DNA of 64,000 bases. Source: Paralithodes platypus. Taxonomy: Eukaryota > Arthropoda > Malacostraca > Decapoda > Lithodidae. Position numbers and translations under genes: made by a program. Shown here piece after piece: positions 19,961 to 30,290 of the stretch. The DNA is taken from assembly GCA_032716605.1 (NCBI GenBank), contig CM064481.1, forward strand, positions 15,273,631-15,337,630, read 5' to 3'. Positions within the stretch are counted from its first letter, which is position 1, and each line of letters opens with the position of its first letter. Below the pieces are notes generated by a model. That model did not search any database. It saw only the letters and a program-made list of their open reading frames with translations, and had not been told where the DNA came from.

Positions 19961-21106
19961 TCAACCCTTTACCCTCTGACGCTCACCTGGCAGGTCTAGC
20001 TTGTGGTCAGGTAGCCCCTCCAAAATATTCCTCCATGCATGGTGGATAGTGGGCTGGTTGATTGAGTTCCAACTCTCGACAATGAAGTCAATTCCCATTT
20101 TTATGTGGAATTGCTTCCAAAATTGGAAGACTGTAAGGGTGGCTGGATTTTCAGGGGGATCTTGGGCTTGTGCAGAGGCTGGATCTTGGGCTTGTTCAGG
20201 GGCTTGGTCAGGGGCTGGATCTTGGGCTTGTTGTGGGGCGGCATTGGGGTCATCAGGATCAGAATCCAGGTCGGACATCTGATCAATTTCTTCATTTGTG
20301 TCGGTTGCAGAATCCAACATTAAGAAGGTCTTCGTGGCATAGGCAGCTTTAAGACAGGTGATGATCTGATCTAATGGCTGTAGAAGAGAGGTTGTGTTGG
20401 GTGGCATAAACATCACCTTTATTGAAGGGTGTCTGTCAACTAGCAGGGGCGAATGACCAGGTGCGTTGTCCAGCAAGAACAGTATCTTAAAAGCTAGATT
20501 TTTTCGCAGACAAAACAGTTCAAGTTCAGGTACAAGATATTTATCAAACCACTCAAGACTGAGGGCAGCTGACATCCAGGCTTTCTTGGTGGACATCCAA
20601 TGCACGTTGAGACGTGACATGTCTAAGTTCCTGTAGGGGCGAGGTTTCTTAGCTCAGTGGATGACTAGGGGCTTCATCTTGCAAGACCCTGAAGCATTGC
20701 ACGTCAAGAGCAATGTTACCCTATCCTTTGCCCCTTTGAAACCCTTGGCGCTCTTCTGCTTCCTGTGGATGTAGGTGCGTTTGGGCATTTTTTTCCAAAA
20801 AAAAACTGTCTCATCGGCGTTGAAAATCTGGTCAGCTGAATATCCACCCTCTTCTATAATCTGGCGTAGGTAGGCAGGAAATTCTCGGGCAGCTGCAACA
20901 TTGGCACTTGCGGCTTCTCCAGTTATTCGCACATTCTTAACCTTCTGCTGATTAAGAAAAGACCAGAGCCATCCGTGTGACGCTTTAAATGGTGGCGGGT
21001 TAGGCATGCTCAACTTGACAGCAACTTCTAGATAAAGTTTTTTTGGCCTTCTGATGAATAGCTTTTCCATCAAGAGGGACCCCCCTCCTGCTTTGGCGAT
21101 CAATAT
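19961..21106 (-). pseudogene. T1 Tigger transposase, DDE catalytic region
   Basis: The three catalytic aspartates are present on the minus strand: NADET (D at 20813-20815), LLDNAPGH (D at 20468-20470) and LLQPLDQ (D at 20369-20371). The last two are separated by 32 residues, as in pogo/Tigger enzymes. The upstream HTH_Tnp_Tc5-like part (PPFKASHGWLWSFL) is also present. A single in-frame TGA interrupts the frame near 20651. An AQDPAPDQ-type repeat lies near 20150-20240. The retroposon at 21122 separates this part from the N-terminus. Confidence 0.85.
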
Positions 21107-21121
21107 AACGACCATCAAGTT

Positions 21122-21661
21122 GCAGCTGCAGGGCGGGTGCCCAACCCCGAAAGGAGTTGAAATAGGGGAGCTATCCCCCCGCCAAAGGCGGCTTTCTAGG
21201 GCCTTTCCTAGCTGATGCTGAGAGGATTGGGTTCTAGTCATGTGGTGATGGGCTGGTCTATCCGAGTGAGAACTGAGCGATCTCTGCCATACCCATAGCT
21301 TACTCTGACTGTTTCTTTTACTTATATATCTTCTAGATCTCAAGTGGCGGCGTCTTTTCCGTGGATTGACCTCCCTACTGCCAACCTAGAAGTTGGCAGA
21401 TAGGGAGCCAAAGCGTCACATTTTTCCCTTACCCCTCAACTTTCCCTTCATAATTGCTGAGGGGCACAGGCCCTTGGGTGGGGCTTTGGTTTCCCGGGCA
21501 TTTCCGCACCCTCCTCAGCTCCCTGCCTTGGAGTGGCTTCGGTCACCCGGGCTTTGTTAGTGGTAAGCAGGGAGGATTTTGTGGGGGCGCTCGTTTATGG
21601 CCTTGCTCGAGACCTTGGGGCTGTTCGGCCAGACAGCCTGGGGAACAACAACAACAACAAC
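21122..21661 (+). mobile_element. AAC-tailed SINE-like retroposon, copy 1
   Basis: Flanked by a 15-base target duplication, AACGACCATCAAGTT (21107-21121) and AACGACCAACAAGTT (21662-21676). It starts with nine private bases and then GGGCGGGTGCCC, and ends with an (AAC)n tail. It interrupts the T1 transposase, whose reading frame rejoins when it is removed. Copies 2 and 3 are at 28381 and 29749. The apparent open frames inside are not maintained between copies. Confidence 0.85.
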
Positions 21662-21676
21662 AACGACCAACAAGTT

Positions 21677-21914
21677 TCTCAGTCGTCTTGAGAACAGGGT
21701 TGGCTACCTTAAAGGCATGTTGACTCGCTACGCCTGGGTTACCCTTGAGAACTTTTCGTATCTTGTCTCTATTCTTGAAGATTGTTCGTATTGTCGATTC
21801 ATTCACCCCATAAGTATGGGCAATATGTGCCTTCTTGGTACCAGATTCCACCTTCTTCACCACCTCTAGCTTCTCTGCATAAGTGAACTTGCGGCGCTTG
21901 AGTGGTGGGGGCAT
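21677..21914 (-). pseudogene. T1 Tigger transposase, N-terminal DNA-binding part
   Basis: The N-terminus (MPPPLKRRKFTYAEKLEVVK, starting at 21914) is followed by a helix-turn-helix (HIAHTYGVNESTIRTIFKNR). This is the psq/CENP-B type that binds Tigger ends. An in-frame ATG 15 codons upstream is possible, but the basic PPPLKRRK start is the usual one. The coding sequence is cut at 21676 by the retroposon. Confidence 0.85.
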
Positions 21915-22042
21915 GGTTGCGGTGATACTTGGTAGAACAGAAACAATTTGGGCGGGCACTATGTTATTACGGAGAGACGCGGCGTAGGACTAGGCCTACC
22001 CAAGCGTGGGGGAGGCCGAGCCGAGCCGAGCCTAGCCGAGTC

Positions 22043-22073
22043 TGACGTCACAAGTCTACCGAGTCTGACGTCA
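22043..22073. promoter_or_regulatory. Two TGACGTCA sites upstream of T1 transposase
   Basis: GAGTCTGACGTCAC occurs twice (TGACGTCA at 22043-22050 and 22066-22073), about 130-160 bases upstream of the transposase start. TGACGTCA is the full CREB/ATF site. A role in T1 transcription is possible but untested. Confidence 0.4.
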
Positions 22074-22548
22074 CGGCCGAGATATGGCGAGAGATGCCGA
22101 GCCCCCAGCCGACCACAGAGCGCGCTACATTAATAAAACCGTGTTAGATGCTGACTCGGCACACTAGGGGTACCCGCGTTAGACCAAAACCGCACTGTCC
22201 AAAGCCGCGCTACCCGAGGGAGGACTGCTGTATATCAACTAGAAACAGCTCAGGTTTTCTTTCTGTCTCTTGAAATGTACTCTATACGGTATGTTGAAGA
22301 TTCTCACTTCTCACATAGACTAGGAATATCAGTTGAGTATATTTGTGGTCATTTTTATATAGGGTAAGACGGGGTAATTTCGCCGAAAATCGCGTATTTT
22401 GACGAATAGAAACTGCCACAAATGGAATTTTTAAATTTTAAATTTATTATCTATACATTCAGCCTTTCTGCTATAGATGCCCAAAAAACGAAAACAAAAA
22501 TATAATGTTTTGGTCATGCTGCCGAATTTTTTTAAAAAGTCACTCTCG

Positions 22549-22590
22549 CGGCGAAATTACCCCGCCCGGCGGGGTAATTTCGCCGCGACC
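22549..22590. repeat. Palindrome of two back-to-back element ends
   Basis: CGCGGCGAAATTACCCCG and CGGGGTAATTTCGCCGCG form a near-perfect palindrome around a short centre. Each arm is the GGGGTAATTTCGCC terminus of the surrounding element, so the site looks like two ends abutted. Confidence 0.75.
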
Positions 22591-22630
22591 TATTTTACGC
22601 ATCATCTAGCTAGTAAACTAGATAATATTA

Positions 22631-23600
22631 CAGTAAACTTCCGTTAATCCGAAGGGCAGCGGACCGGCCCTCGTTCGGATTAGTGGATTTTTCGGATTAT
22701 CGGACTTTACCCCTATGAACCTGTGTATGACGAAAACATTGAGGCATTAGGCCACCCAAATGACACAATGGTGCACACACACATATCATATGTTCATGAA
22801 ATCACTTCAAAAGTTTACCATTGTCATTGTAGCCTATTACCTACTTCAAAACATTCAGATTAATGATCAAAGGAATCTGCTGATATAAATGTCTTCTTCT
22901 TCTTCTGTCTACTAGCGAGTTTGTCTTGCTCTTGAAGATCAGATCAGATGTGGTTCGGGAAGTAATGCCTTAACAACGGCACTTCCCTGAGAGGTTCTTG
23001 TAATTTTCATTTTGTGATTTTCCTTTTGTGACGTGCTCTGTTATATTATATTGTATTGAAAGCACCCTTGTCTTGTTGTCTTGAAAACACCCTTGGGACG
23101 CTCCGATCACTGAACTATAAATAGTAGCGTATCGGAACGTCCAAAGGTGCGTTTTCAAGCTCAAGACTAATACGTCCAAAGGTGCGTTTTCAAGCTCAAG
23201 ACTGAATGCGCTTGCAGAAAATGCGGTTCAAGCCAGTAGCGCATCGGAGCGTCCCAAGGATGCGTTCAAGAGCAAAACAAACTCTCTAGCAGACGATGTG
23301 GAAGAAGAAGAAGAAGAAGAAGATGTTTACGTTTATATCAGTAGCTTCCTTTGACCATTAATCTGAATGTTTTGAAGTAGGCTACAATGACAATGGTAAA
23401 CTTTTAAAGTGAATTCATGAACATATGATATGTGTGTGCTCCATTATGTGTCATTTGAGTGGACTAATGCCTCAAAAAGGGGACTTTGGGACTTCTTGAA
23501 ATTCGGACCATCGGGTGAATTCGGATTTGGCCTCAAATTGAAAAATTCGGACTATTGGGAGATTCGAATCATCGGTCGTCGGATTAACGGACTTTTACTA
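22631..23600. mobile_element. pogo-type long-TIR MITE, copy 1
   Basis: It starts CAGTAAACTTCCGTTAATCCGA after a TA and ends with the inverted CGGATTAACGGACTTTTACT followed by TA. Long inverted arms of roughly 270-290 bases (22631-22910 and 23310-23600) surround a core with repeats of CGTCCAAAGGTGCGTTTTCAAG. There is no transposase. Copy 2 is at 31020. This copy supplies empty sites for two insertions in copy 2. Confidence 0.82.
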
Positions 23601-23762
23601 TATATGATTAATGGCCAGACAAAATACTAGCGCGCAGGTAAAAGCAATGAAAACATTAACAAACTCAAACTGACACTAAACATGCCAATAGAAAAACACA
23701 CAACTGAGCAGGGCGGGCAGAGATGCAGGTGTGTCACACGTGTAGGCCTAGGCGCCACCGTG

Positions 23763-24180
23763 TCTGGTGCGGGTGTGGAGTTGTGGACATGTAGTGCGGG
23801 TGTGGACGTGTCTAGTGCGGTTGTGGACGTATTTATTAGGCCTACGGGTGTGGAAGTATTTAGTGCGGGTGTGGACATGTCTCGTGTGGGTGCGGCGTGT
23901 AGGTTGCTAGTATAAAGTACCAGGCAGTAGCTGACGGCTACTGCCAACACTGTGTCACACGCAAATATACAAACAAACAAACACATATACAAATCACCCA
24001 CAAACACACCTGACCATACCGTCAGACGTGCCGCTAGCCCCGGCTCCAGGCCCCGCGAAACTGCAACAAAATCTAAGCCAAACTAGATCTACAACCTAAG
24101 CCAAACTAGCTATATAACCTAAACCAAACTTTGCCTAATACCTAAACCAAAACTTCTCTACAACCTAAGCCAAACTGCAG
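23763..24180. repeat. Two minisatellites
   Basis: The first (23763-23900) repeats GTGCGGGTGTGGACGTGTCT-like units of about 24 bases, imperfectly. The second (about 24058-24180) repeats ACAACCTAAGCCAAACTAGC-like units of about 25 bases. Open frames through the first array are by-products of its composition. Confidence 0.7.
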
Positions 24181-24417
24181 CCGAATCCATGCAATAGTTT
24201 CGGAGATATCAGCGTTTGAATGCAAATTATTAGCGCCGCGGCGAAATTACTGCGCGGCGAAATTACCCCATCTTACCCTACATGTATGACTGATTAAATT
24301 ATTTAATTCTACCCCCACTTTAACCATTCTGATTTCTTCATCTAAATAGGTTTGTAGGGTTTTACTATGGACTCATTTTATCCTTTATTGTATCCGCTTA
24401 TCCTTTTTACCTATTAA

Positions 24418-24644
24418 CCCTCTCACGTTCTTGACGCAATTTTGAGCCTATTAGCGATACTTTGAAGCCTTTGTTACCATTAGGGGTATCTAGAAACCTT
24501 TAGTTTAGTTACTTCAACCTCTGCAGTTGTCTTTCAGTTAGCTGTGGGCAGAAAACTAATTTTGGAGAGGTAATTATAAGAGTGAGAGAACTCTATTTAT
24601 TATTGCTAATCTGGCAACCTCTGCGTCATAAAAACGTGAATGGG
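24418..24644. mobile_element. TTAA-type MITE 3
   Basis: TTAA at 24414-24417 and 24645-24648 flanks 227 bases. The ends are CCCTCTCACGTTCTTGACGC and the reversed CCCATTCACGTTTTTATGACGC. Noncoding. Confidence 0.75.
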
Positions 24645-25144
24645 TTAAGAGTAATACAGTTGACGCTCGATTTAACGGACTAATAGGGGGGAGACCGAGG
24701 CCCGCAGTACCAAACGTTCCCTTCCCTCGAAGGTATCCTTCCTTTCAAAATTCGTAGTATAGAAACATTCTTTGGGATTTGTTTGGCTGAGCGAATGCTT
24801 TCGTAAACGGTCGCCGCGACCGTTTACGTCCAATATTATTGGAATCTGAAGAGGACCTTCGACCCTTCTCTTCGATGGTCGTCGGATCCCTTCGTTTGCT
24901 AATTGAATTTTATTATGTGTATTATTGTTTCAATTCGTAAATTAAAGGTTACAGAAGACATTCTTTAATACAAATCAATTGCATAATGTACGAAACTATT
25001 AATATATATTAATATGGGTTACAATTAGCACATTTCCAAAGACTTTCGATATATCTTCAATGACGATGTTGAACTTGACAGGAGCCGTTGTACAGGCACC
25101 TTCATCTGAGGCCTATGTCGGCCAGCCTTGACAAATTGTAGATC

Positions 25145-26028
25145 ACTTCATCAGATTTTATTCGCCCAATTACTACCCAGGTAAGGAAATTCACGACATT
25201 CCATTATACTTGCTTGTATTTTTGGCTTGGAATCCTCATTTGGTGACTATTATTATCTATCTATTTGAGGCATATTTCCTGAAATAAGTCTTGCAATTGA
25301 CGAGGATGGGTGTGAATGGGATCTGCCGTGTGTGGGCGTGTCAGCTCTGCAGACTAGTTATATATGTTCATTTATGGAAGTATTTAAAGTAGGCCTAGGC
25401 CTAACCCAATCAGGGAGAACATGTTAGTCCCTATTTATAGCCTACTTTAGTAGGGTAGGCTAGGCCTATATTTTTTAATCCAATAGGCCTAGCCTATGTT
25501 AAAATAGCCAACAATAGGGTACCTAGGTTAACAAGTCCCAGATATTGAAAGAAAAAGTGGTAAAAATTGAAGAGACCTTGGACAGCCTTTTTAACTAGGC
25601 CTAGGCTAGGCCTATAATTATGTTTTGTTAGGTTAGGTAAAAAGGCCATCGTTGACTATTTTAACATAGGCTAGTCCTATTGGATTAAAAAATATAGGCC
25701 TAACCAGCCTACCCTACTAAAGTAGGCAATAAATAGGGACTAACATGTTCTCCCTGATTGGCCTAGGCCTACTTGAAATACTTCCATAAATGAACATAAG
25801 ATAACGAGTCTGCAGAGCTGACTGGCCCACACACGGCATATCCCATTCACACCCATCCTCGTCAATTGCAAGACTTATTTCAGGAAATAGGCCTATGCCT
25901 CAAATAGATAGATAATTATGGTCACCAAATGAGGATTCCAAGCCAAAAATACAAGCAAGTATAATGTAATGTCGTGAATTTTCTTACCTGGGTAGTAGGC
26001 TAATTGGGCGAATAAAATCTGATGAAGC
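25145..26028. repeat. Fold-back: two ~375-base inverted arms
   Basis: Arm 25145-25516 matches the reverse complement of arm 25648-26028 with small differences. The spacer is 131 bases. Each arm starts near CTTCATCAGATTTTATTCGCCC and includes CCCAGGTAAG, which looks like a splice donor. No TIR or target duplication marks the unit. Transcripts would form a long hairpin. Confidence 0.85.
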
Positions 26029-27630
26029 GGTCTTAAGGACCTATCCATATGGAAGCATACAACAGGAGTTGTGATTAGATGATACAATATTATATAACGG
26101 GTACCTATGTATGTAAGAATTGCAATAAATTATATGAAATTATTGTTCATTCTTTATGCGGTACCTATAATTGTCCAAGCATCATATATTTAGTCATTTA
26201 TAAAAGTAAACCTGCCTACTAGACTTTCTGTTTTTGGTACTGTATAGTACTGTAGACAGGGCAGGTGTCAATTTGATGCAGAATAAGTATTGAAAATAAA
26301 TGGTTTTCTATATTAGCCTAGTCAAAGGGGGTGATTACATTACTATTAACTTGAAACCCGAAACTTTATGATATTGCTGCACTGCCACTGAATGGTACTA
26401 GATTAAAACCTGGCACTTTTCATGTAGCAGAACTGTACAGTATAAAACTTGGGGCAAATTGGTGCAGCTGTGGTAAAATGTGGTAAGCAGTATCGTTAGG
26501 CTACACTACTTCAAGAAACCTATCATAGCCTAGGCCTATTCCAAATTTGTAGGTTAGGTTAACTCAGAAATCGCTTTCCCCATTAGCTAACCTAACCTTG
26601 GCTATATTAATTTGCCAACAATTTTGCATTGTTTAAAGAGTAGGCTACATGTTGATTAAATATGCAAGTCCCATGGAGATTAAAAAATACTATTTAGCCA
26701 TGAAATCTTTTTCTATAATTAGGCTAGGATAGGTGACTATCCCTAGATGTCTAAAGCCGATGAGAACAATTGTGTGATCCAAACACTCCCTGCTAAATTT
26801 TTGGAAAAACTCGGAGAGTCGGAGGTTACCTCGCTTGGATAGCTAAAATAGATTAGTTTTATTAGGTTACCATGGTTATTATAAACTAAATAATCCACTA
26901 GCCTCTCATGCCTAACCCATCGTCCAAAATCCAACCCTGGTAACCTCTTAAGGTTAGGCTAGGCCTACCCTGTTTTCAGTAGTTTTAATATATCAAGATA
27001 ATTACTTTAACAATATAGGCTAGGCCTAGGCTAAATTCTCATCAAAATTGTTCATAGCCTATGTCCAATTTAAGCATTTCTTACTATGAAATGGAGGACT
27101 CGAAGCTTTACCTTTCCCGTTTGGGAAGGGTCAGCCAGGGGATAGATAGCCTATGGCAATTTACAGCCCACTATCCTAGCTCTGGCCCTTTTTGAGTTAG
27201 AGATAGGCTAGGTTAGATTTCACAATTTATGGCCATAGGCCTAGATCTACTTGGAACAGGTGAACAGGGCTAGGCTTGAATATAACAGAAAAGCTTGCTT
27301 GATATTATAACCAAGCCACTTTTCCAGAGAGCCAAGCACAACCCAATTATTCAGCGAAAATCCATACCACAACCCCATTGCTATTCCTAAACTCAAAAAT
27401 TGATTGGTGGTTGAAGGGAAATTAGGCTAGAGAAATTCAATGGTCCTCTGGGGAATCACTAGGGCCTAGGCTACCTTATTTTCGTCAATTGAGAATGTCC
27501 TAAATACAGAATAATAAGATTAATGCAATAAACTGGGTAAATAATACACCAGGGACCATCAATTTATTACGATTCGATTCCGTCTGTACTCCTGTGAGGC
27601 TGCCCGAGGCAGTAATTTGTAAACAAAACG
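26029..27630. other. Unassigned AGGCCT-rich spacer
   Basis: No open frame of note, terminal repeat or coding motif is visible. The hexamer AGGCCT and TAGGCTAGG are scattered throughout, as in other spacer tracts of this window. It lies inside the 24657-29442 segment. Confidence 0.5.
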
Positions 27631-28269
27631 TTCCTCAGGTATACCAACCGTAAGAAATGCACCGCGGCGAGTTTGACAGGCTTACCAACCATACGTCCGA
27701 CGGCATCGCACGAGAGATTCTCACAAGGAAGCAACTGGTGGTACCACCTTCACGTGCGAATCCGACGTGCGAATCCTTCGTCGAAGGGATCGCACGATTA
27801 TCTGGTACTGCGGGCCCGAGTCCGTTGCTGGTAAAAGTCCGTAGCTGGAAAATTGCCTTCGTATTTCGCCTTTTTTTTTTTTTTTTATTGAGGGACACGT
27901 TGTGCTGTACTGTCCCTGAAAACATAATAAAGGTCGTATTTGTCATTGATATGATAAATTTCACATGGGGAAAAAAAAAAAAAAAAAGGAAGGATATCCC
28001 AGCACTGTAGGCCTACTCCCTCCCCTCCCCGGCCCGGCCTCAACCCCGTTACTGTGATAATGTTGATAAGCCTTGTGCTACACCCTATTGATAATGCAAA
28101 ACTATTGAACACACTTAAAAGTGTATGTTATTTGGTCTCTATATAATCTGTGAATCATTTGCGATATGATAGAATTAAAGACATTTTTTTCCACCAACTC
28201 ATAATCAGCAAAAATGACACAAATGTCAATTAAAAACATGTTATAATATTTCCCCATCATTTTGTGTAT

Positions 28270-29310
28270 ACCGTGGGAACAAAAAAAAACAAAAATCTAT
28301 CAAACGTAAATCTCCCGTCTCGAAGCTCGGGCCTAGACGGAGGGGAGGGTTGAACTATTTTTTTTACTATCTTATTTATTGTTGTTGCTCCCCAAGCTGC
28401 CTGGCCGAACAGCCCCAAGGCCCCGAGCAAGGCCAAGGCCGTAACCGAGCGCCCCCACAGAACCCTCCCCGCCGACCACAATAAAGCCTGGGTGACCGAA
28501 GCCACTCCATGGCGGGGAGCTTGAGGAGGGTGCGGAAACGCCCGGGAAACCAAAGCCCCACCCAGGGCCCTGTGCCCCTCAGCAATTATGAAGAGAAAGT
28601 TGAGGGGCAAGGGAAAATGTGACGCTTTGGCTTCCAATCTTGGTAGATTGGGAGGTCAATCCACGTTAGAGACGCCGTCACTTGAGATCTAGAAAATATA
28701 TAAGTAAAAGGAACAGTCAGAGTAAGCTATGGGTATGGCAGAGATTGCTCAGTTCTCACTCTGATAGACCAGCCCATCACCACATGACTAGAACCCAATC
28801 CTCTCAGCATCAGCTAGGAAAGGCCCTAGAAAGCCGCCTTTGGCGGGGGGATAGCTCCCCTATTTCAACCCTTTTCGGGGTTGGGCACCCGCCATCTTAT
28901 TTATTGTTTATCTATGTGCTGGAAGGATATTATATTTTTCAATTCCATCGCATTAGAAATTATTTAAAGATTACAAAAAGTCCAAATAAGACATATTTTT
29001 TTTTTTAATGTATAAGGGATTTAGGTAGATGAATTAGAGAGATAGATAGATAGAAAGAGAGTGTATATCGAGGGAAAAAAACAAAACAAAAAATCTATCA
29101 AACGTAAATCTTCCGTCTCTGCTCGCACGGAGGGGAGAGTTGAAATATTTTGTTGACTATCTTATTTATTATTTATCTATGTGCTGGAAGGAATTTTTCA
29201 ATTCCATCACATTAGAAATGATTCAAAGATTGCAAAAAGTCCAAATAAGACATAGTTATGTTAATGTATAAGGGATTTAGGTAGGTGCATTAGAGAGATA
29301 AATAGATAGA
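28270..29310. repeat. Tandem duplication, one unit filled by a retroposon
   Basis: Unit 1 (about 28270-29060) and unit 2 (about 29070-29310) share CTATCAAACGTAAATC, TTATTTATT...ATCTATGTGCTGG and TCCAAATAAGACATA. Unit 1 contains retroposon copy 2. Unit 2 shows the empty site at 29159-29170. The duplication therefore predates the insertion, or unit 2 escaped it. Confidence 0.85.
28381..28893 (-). mobile_element. AAC-tailed SINE-like retroposon, copy 2
   Basis: Same family as 21122-21661, in reverse orientation, 513 bases. It is flanked by ATCTTATTTATT at 28369-28380 and 28894-28905. The tail appears as GTTGTTG on this strand. The unfilled duplicate at 29159 carries ATCTTATTTATT once, which proves the borders. 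Confidence 0.92.
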
Positions 29311-29442
29311 GCAACGGACTTTGCTCCAACTTTTTTCGAGCAACGGACTTTGTCCGTTGCTGGGTCTATTGTCCGGCTACGGACAGAGTCCGTTAAATCC
29401 GAAATCCGTTGTATCGGGGTCCGTTAAATCGAGCGTCGACTG

Positions 29443-29730
29443 TACTCTGTTGTAGTTGGCAACTCTTTTCAGAGGACAGAGACAGAGAATGACGACTGGG
29501 TAAATATACTAAATGCATCTAGTGTTTGTTTCTCTTTATTTATTAGTGGCCCCTTCATCATTGACGATGCGCCTTACGTAGGTAATGGCCAATCTTTGAA
29601 CACCAAGCTTGCTGTTCAAACTTCCCACCCAAGGAGAACTCAAAATACGATTGCCTTACATCGTGAGCGAAACGCTCTTAATAACCACTCACAGACTCGT
29701 CCTTATGATGTGGGTCCATTACTAGAAGAA
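29443..29730. other. Spacer with a DIRS terminus-like fragment
   Basis: ATTTATTAGTGGCCCCTTCATC and then ATTGACG (29538-29566) match the left terminus of DIRS-B/C. The following sequence only faintly resembles the inverted terminal repeat. It may be the end of a diverged DIRS relative. Nothing else is recognised. Confidence 0.45.
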
Positions 29731-29748
29731 ACTATTAAAATAAATAAA

Positions 29749-30272
29749 GGGCGGGTGCCCAACCCCGAAAAGGGTTGAAATAGGGGAGCTATCCCCCCGC
29801 CAAAGGTGGCTTTCTAGGGCCTTTCCTAGCTGATGCTGAGAGGATTGGGTTCTAGTCATGTGGTGATGGGCTGGTCTATCAGAGTGAGAACTGAGCAATC
29901 TCTGCCATATCCATAGCTTACTCTGACTGTTCCTTTTACTTATATATTTTCTAGATCTCAAGTGACGGCGTCTCTAACGTGGATTGACCTCCCAATCTAC
30001 CAAGATTGGAAGCCAAAGCGTCACATTTTTCCCTTGCCCCTCAGCTTTCTCTTCATAATTGCTGAGGGACACAGGGCCCTGGGTGGGGCTTTGGTTTCCC
30101 GGGCATTTCCGCACCCTCCTCAGCTCCCTGCCATGGAGTGGCTTCGGTCACCCAGGCTTTATTGTGGTCGACGGGGATGGTTCTGTGGGGGCGCTCGGTT
30201 ATGGCCTTGGCCTTGCTCGGGGCCTTGGGGCTGTTCGGCCAGGCAGCTTGGGGAACAACAACAACAACAACA
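29749..30272 (+). mobile_element. AAC-tailed SINE-like retroposon, copy 3
   Basis: 524 bases flanked by a perfect 18-base duplication, ACTATTAAAATAAATAAA (29731-29748 and 30273-30290). The 5' end can fold: GGCGGG pairs with CCCGCC about 45 bases later, with the inner hairpin CAACCCCGAAAAGGGTTG. The 3' end is (AAC)n. No clear tRNA-, 7SL- or 5S-like head was recognised. Confidence 0.92.
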
Positions 30273-30290
30273 ACTATTAAAATAAATAAA

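Larger units (their letters stand above)
10069..22229 (-). mobile_element. T1, Tigger/pogo transposon split by DIRS-B
   Basis: The right end (AGCCGCGCTACCCGAGGGAGGACTGCTG, ending 22229, then TA) is the inverted form of the sequence at about 10069-10098 (CTCCTCCCTTGGGTAGCGCGG). The transposase on the minus strand lies at about 19396-21914. Removing DIRS-B (10326-19292) and the retroposon (21122-21661) leaves about 2.65 kb, the usual Tigger size. The left arm, 10099-10325, is noncoding. I infer that the two arms belong together because their ends match and the DIRS termini separate them exactly. Confidence 0.75.
22362..24278. mobile_element. TIR element with GGGTAAGAYGGGGTAATTTCGCC ends
   Basis: The left end at 22362 and the reversed right end at 24278 share GGGTAAGA(C/T)GGGG and then TAATTTCGCCG. 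TA flanks both sides. The interior holds the long-TIR MITE at 22631 and two minisatellites. No transposase is visible. An extra inverted pair of the same terminus lies at 22549-22590. Confidence 0.7.
24657..29442. mobile_element. 4.8 kb noncoding segment with pogo-like TIRs
   Basis: The left end CAGTTGACGCTCGATTTAACGG and the reversed right end CAGTCGACGCTCGATTTAACGG are each flanked by TA (24655-24656 and 29443-29444). No transposase is found. The interior holds the palindrome GTAAACGGTCGCCGCGACCGTTTAC (about 24814-24838), a fold-back, AGGCCT-rich spacer, an inner inverted copy of the subterminal CGGACT...CCCGCAGTACCA (near 27800-27830) and a retroposon. The inner copy means the original element may have ended near 27830, with later rearrangement. 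Confidence 0.55.

Noticed and set aside
20001..20352. Plus-strand glycine/leucine-rich open frames opposite the Tigger gene
   Set aside because: They are antisense shadows of the AQDPAPDQ-type repeat in the transposase.
21543..21914. Domesticated CENP-B/Tigger-type host gene
   Set aside because: The gene is interrupted by a retroposon, a stop and a frameshift, and the transposon ends are present. It is a dead transposon copy.
22043..22073. Host CREB-regulated promoter
   Set aside because: The TGACGTCA pair lies inside the Tigger element upstream of its transposase, and no host gene is nearby. It was kept only as a weak element-promoter feature.
28682..29008. Conserved-looking protein (RSRKYISKRNSQSKLWVWQR) seen in three places
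   Set aside because: It is the translation of the AAC-tailed retroposon in each copy. It reads into flanking DNA and shows no domain, so repeat copying explains the similarity.
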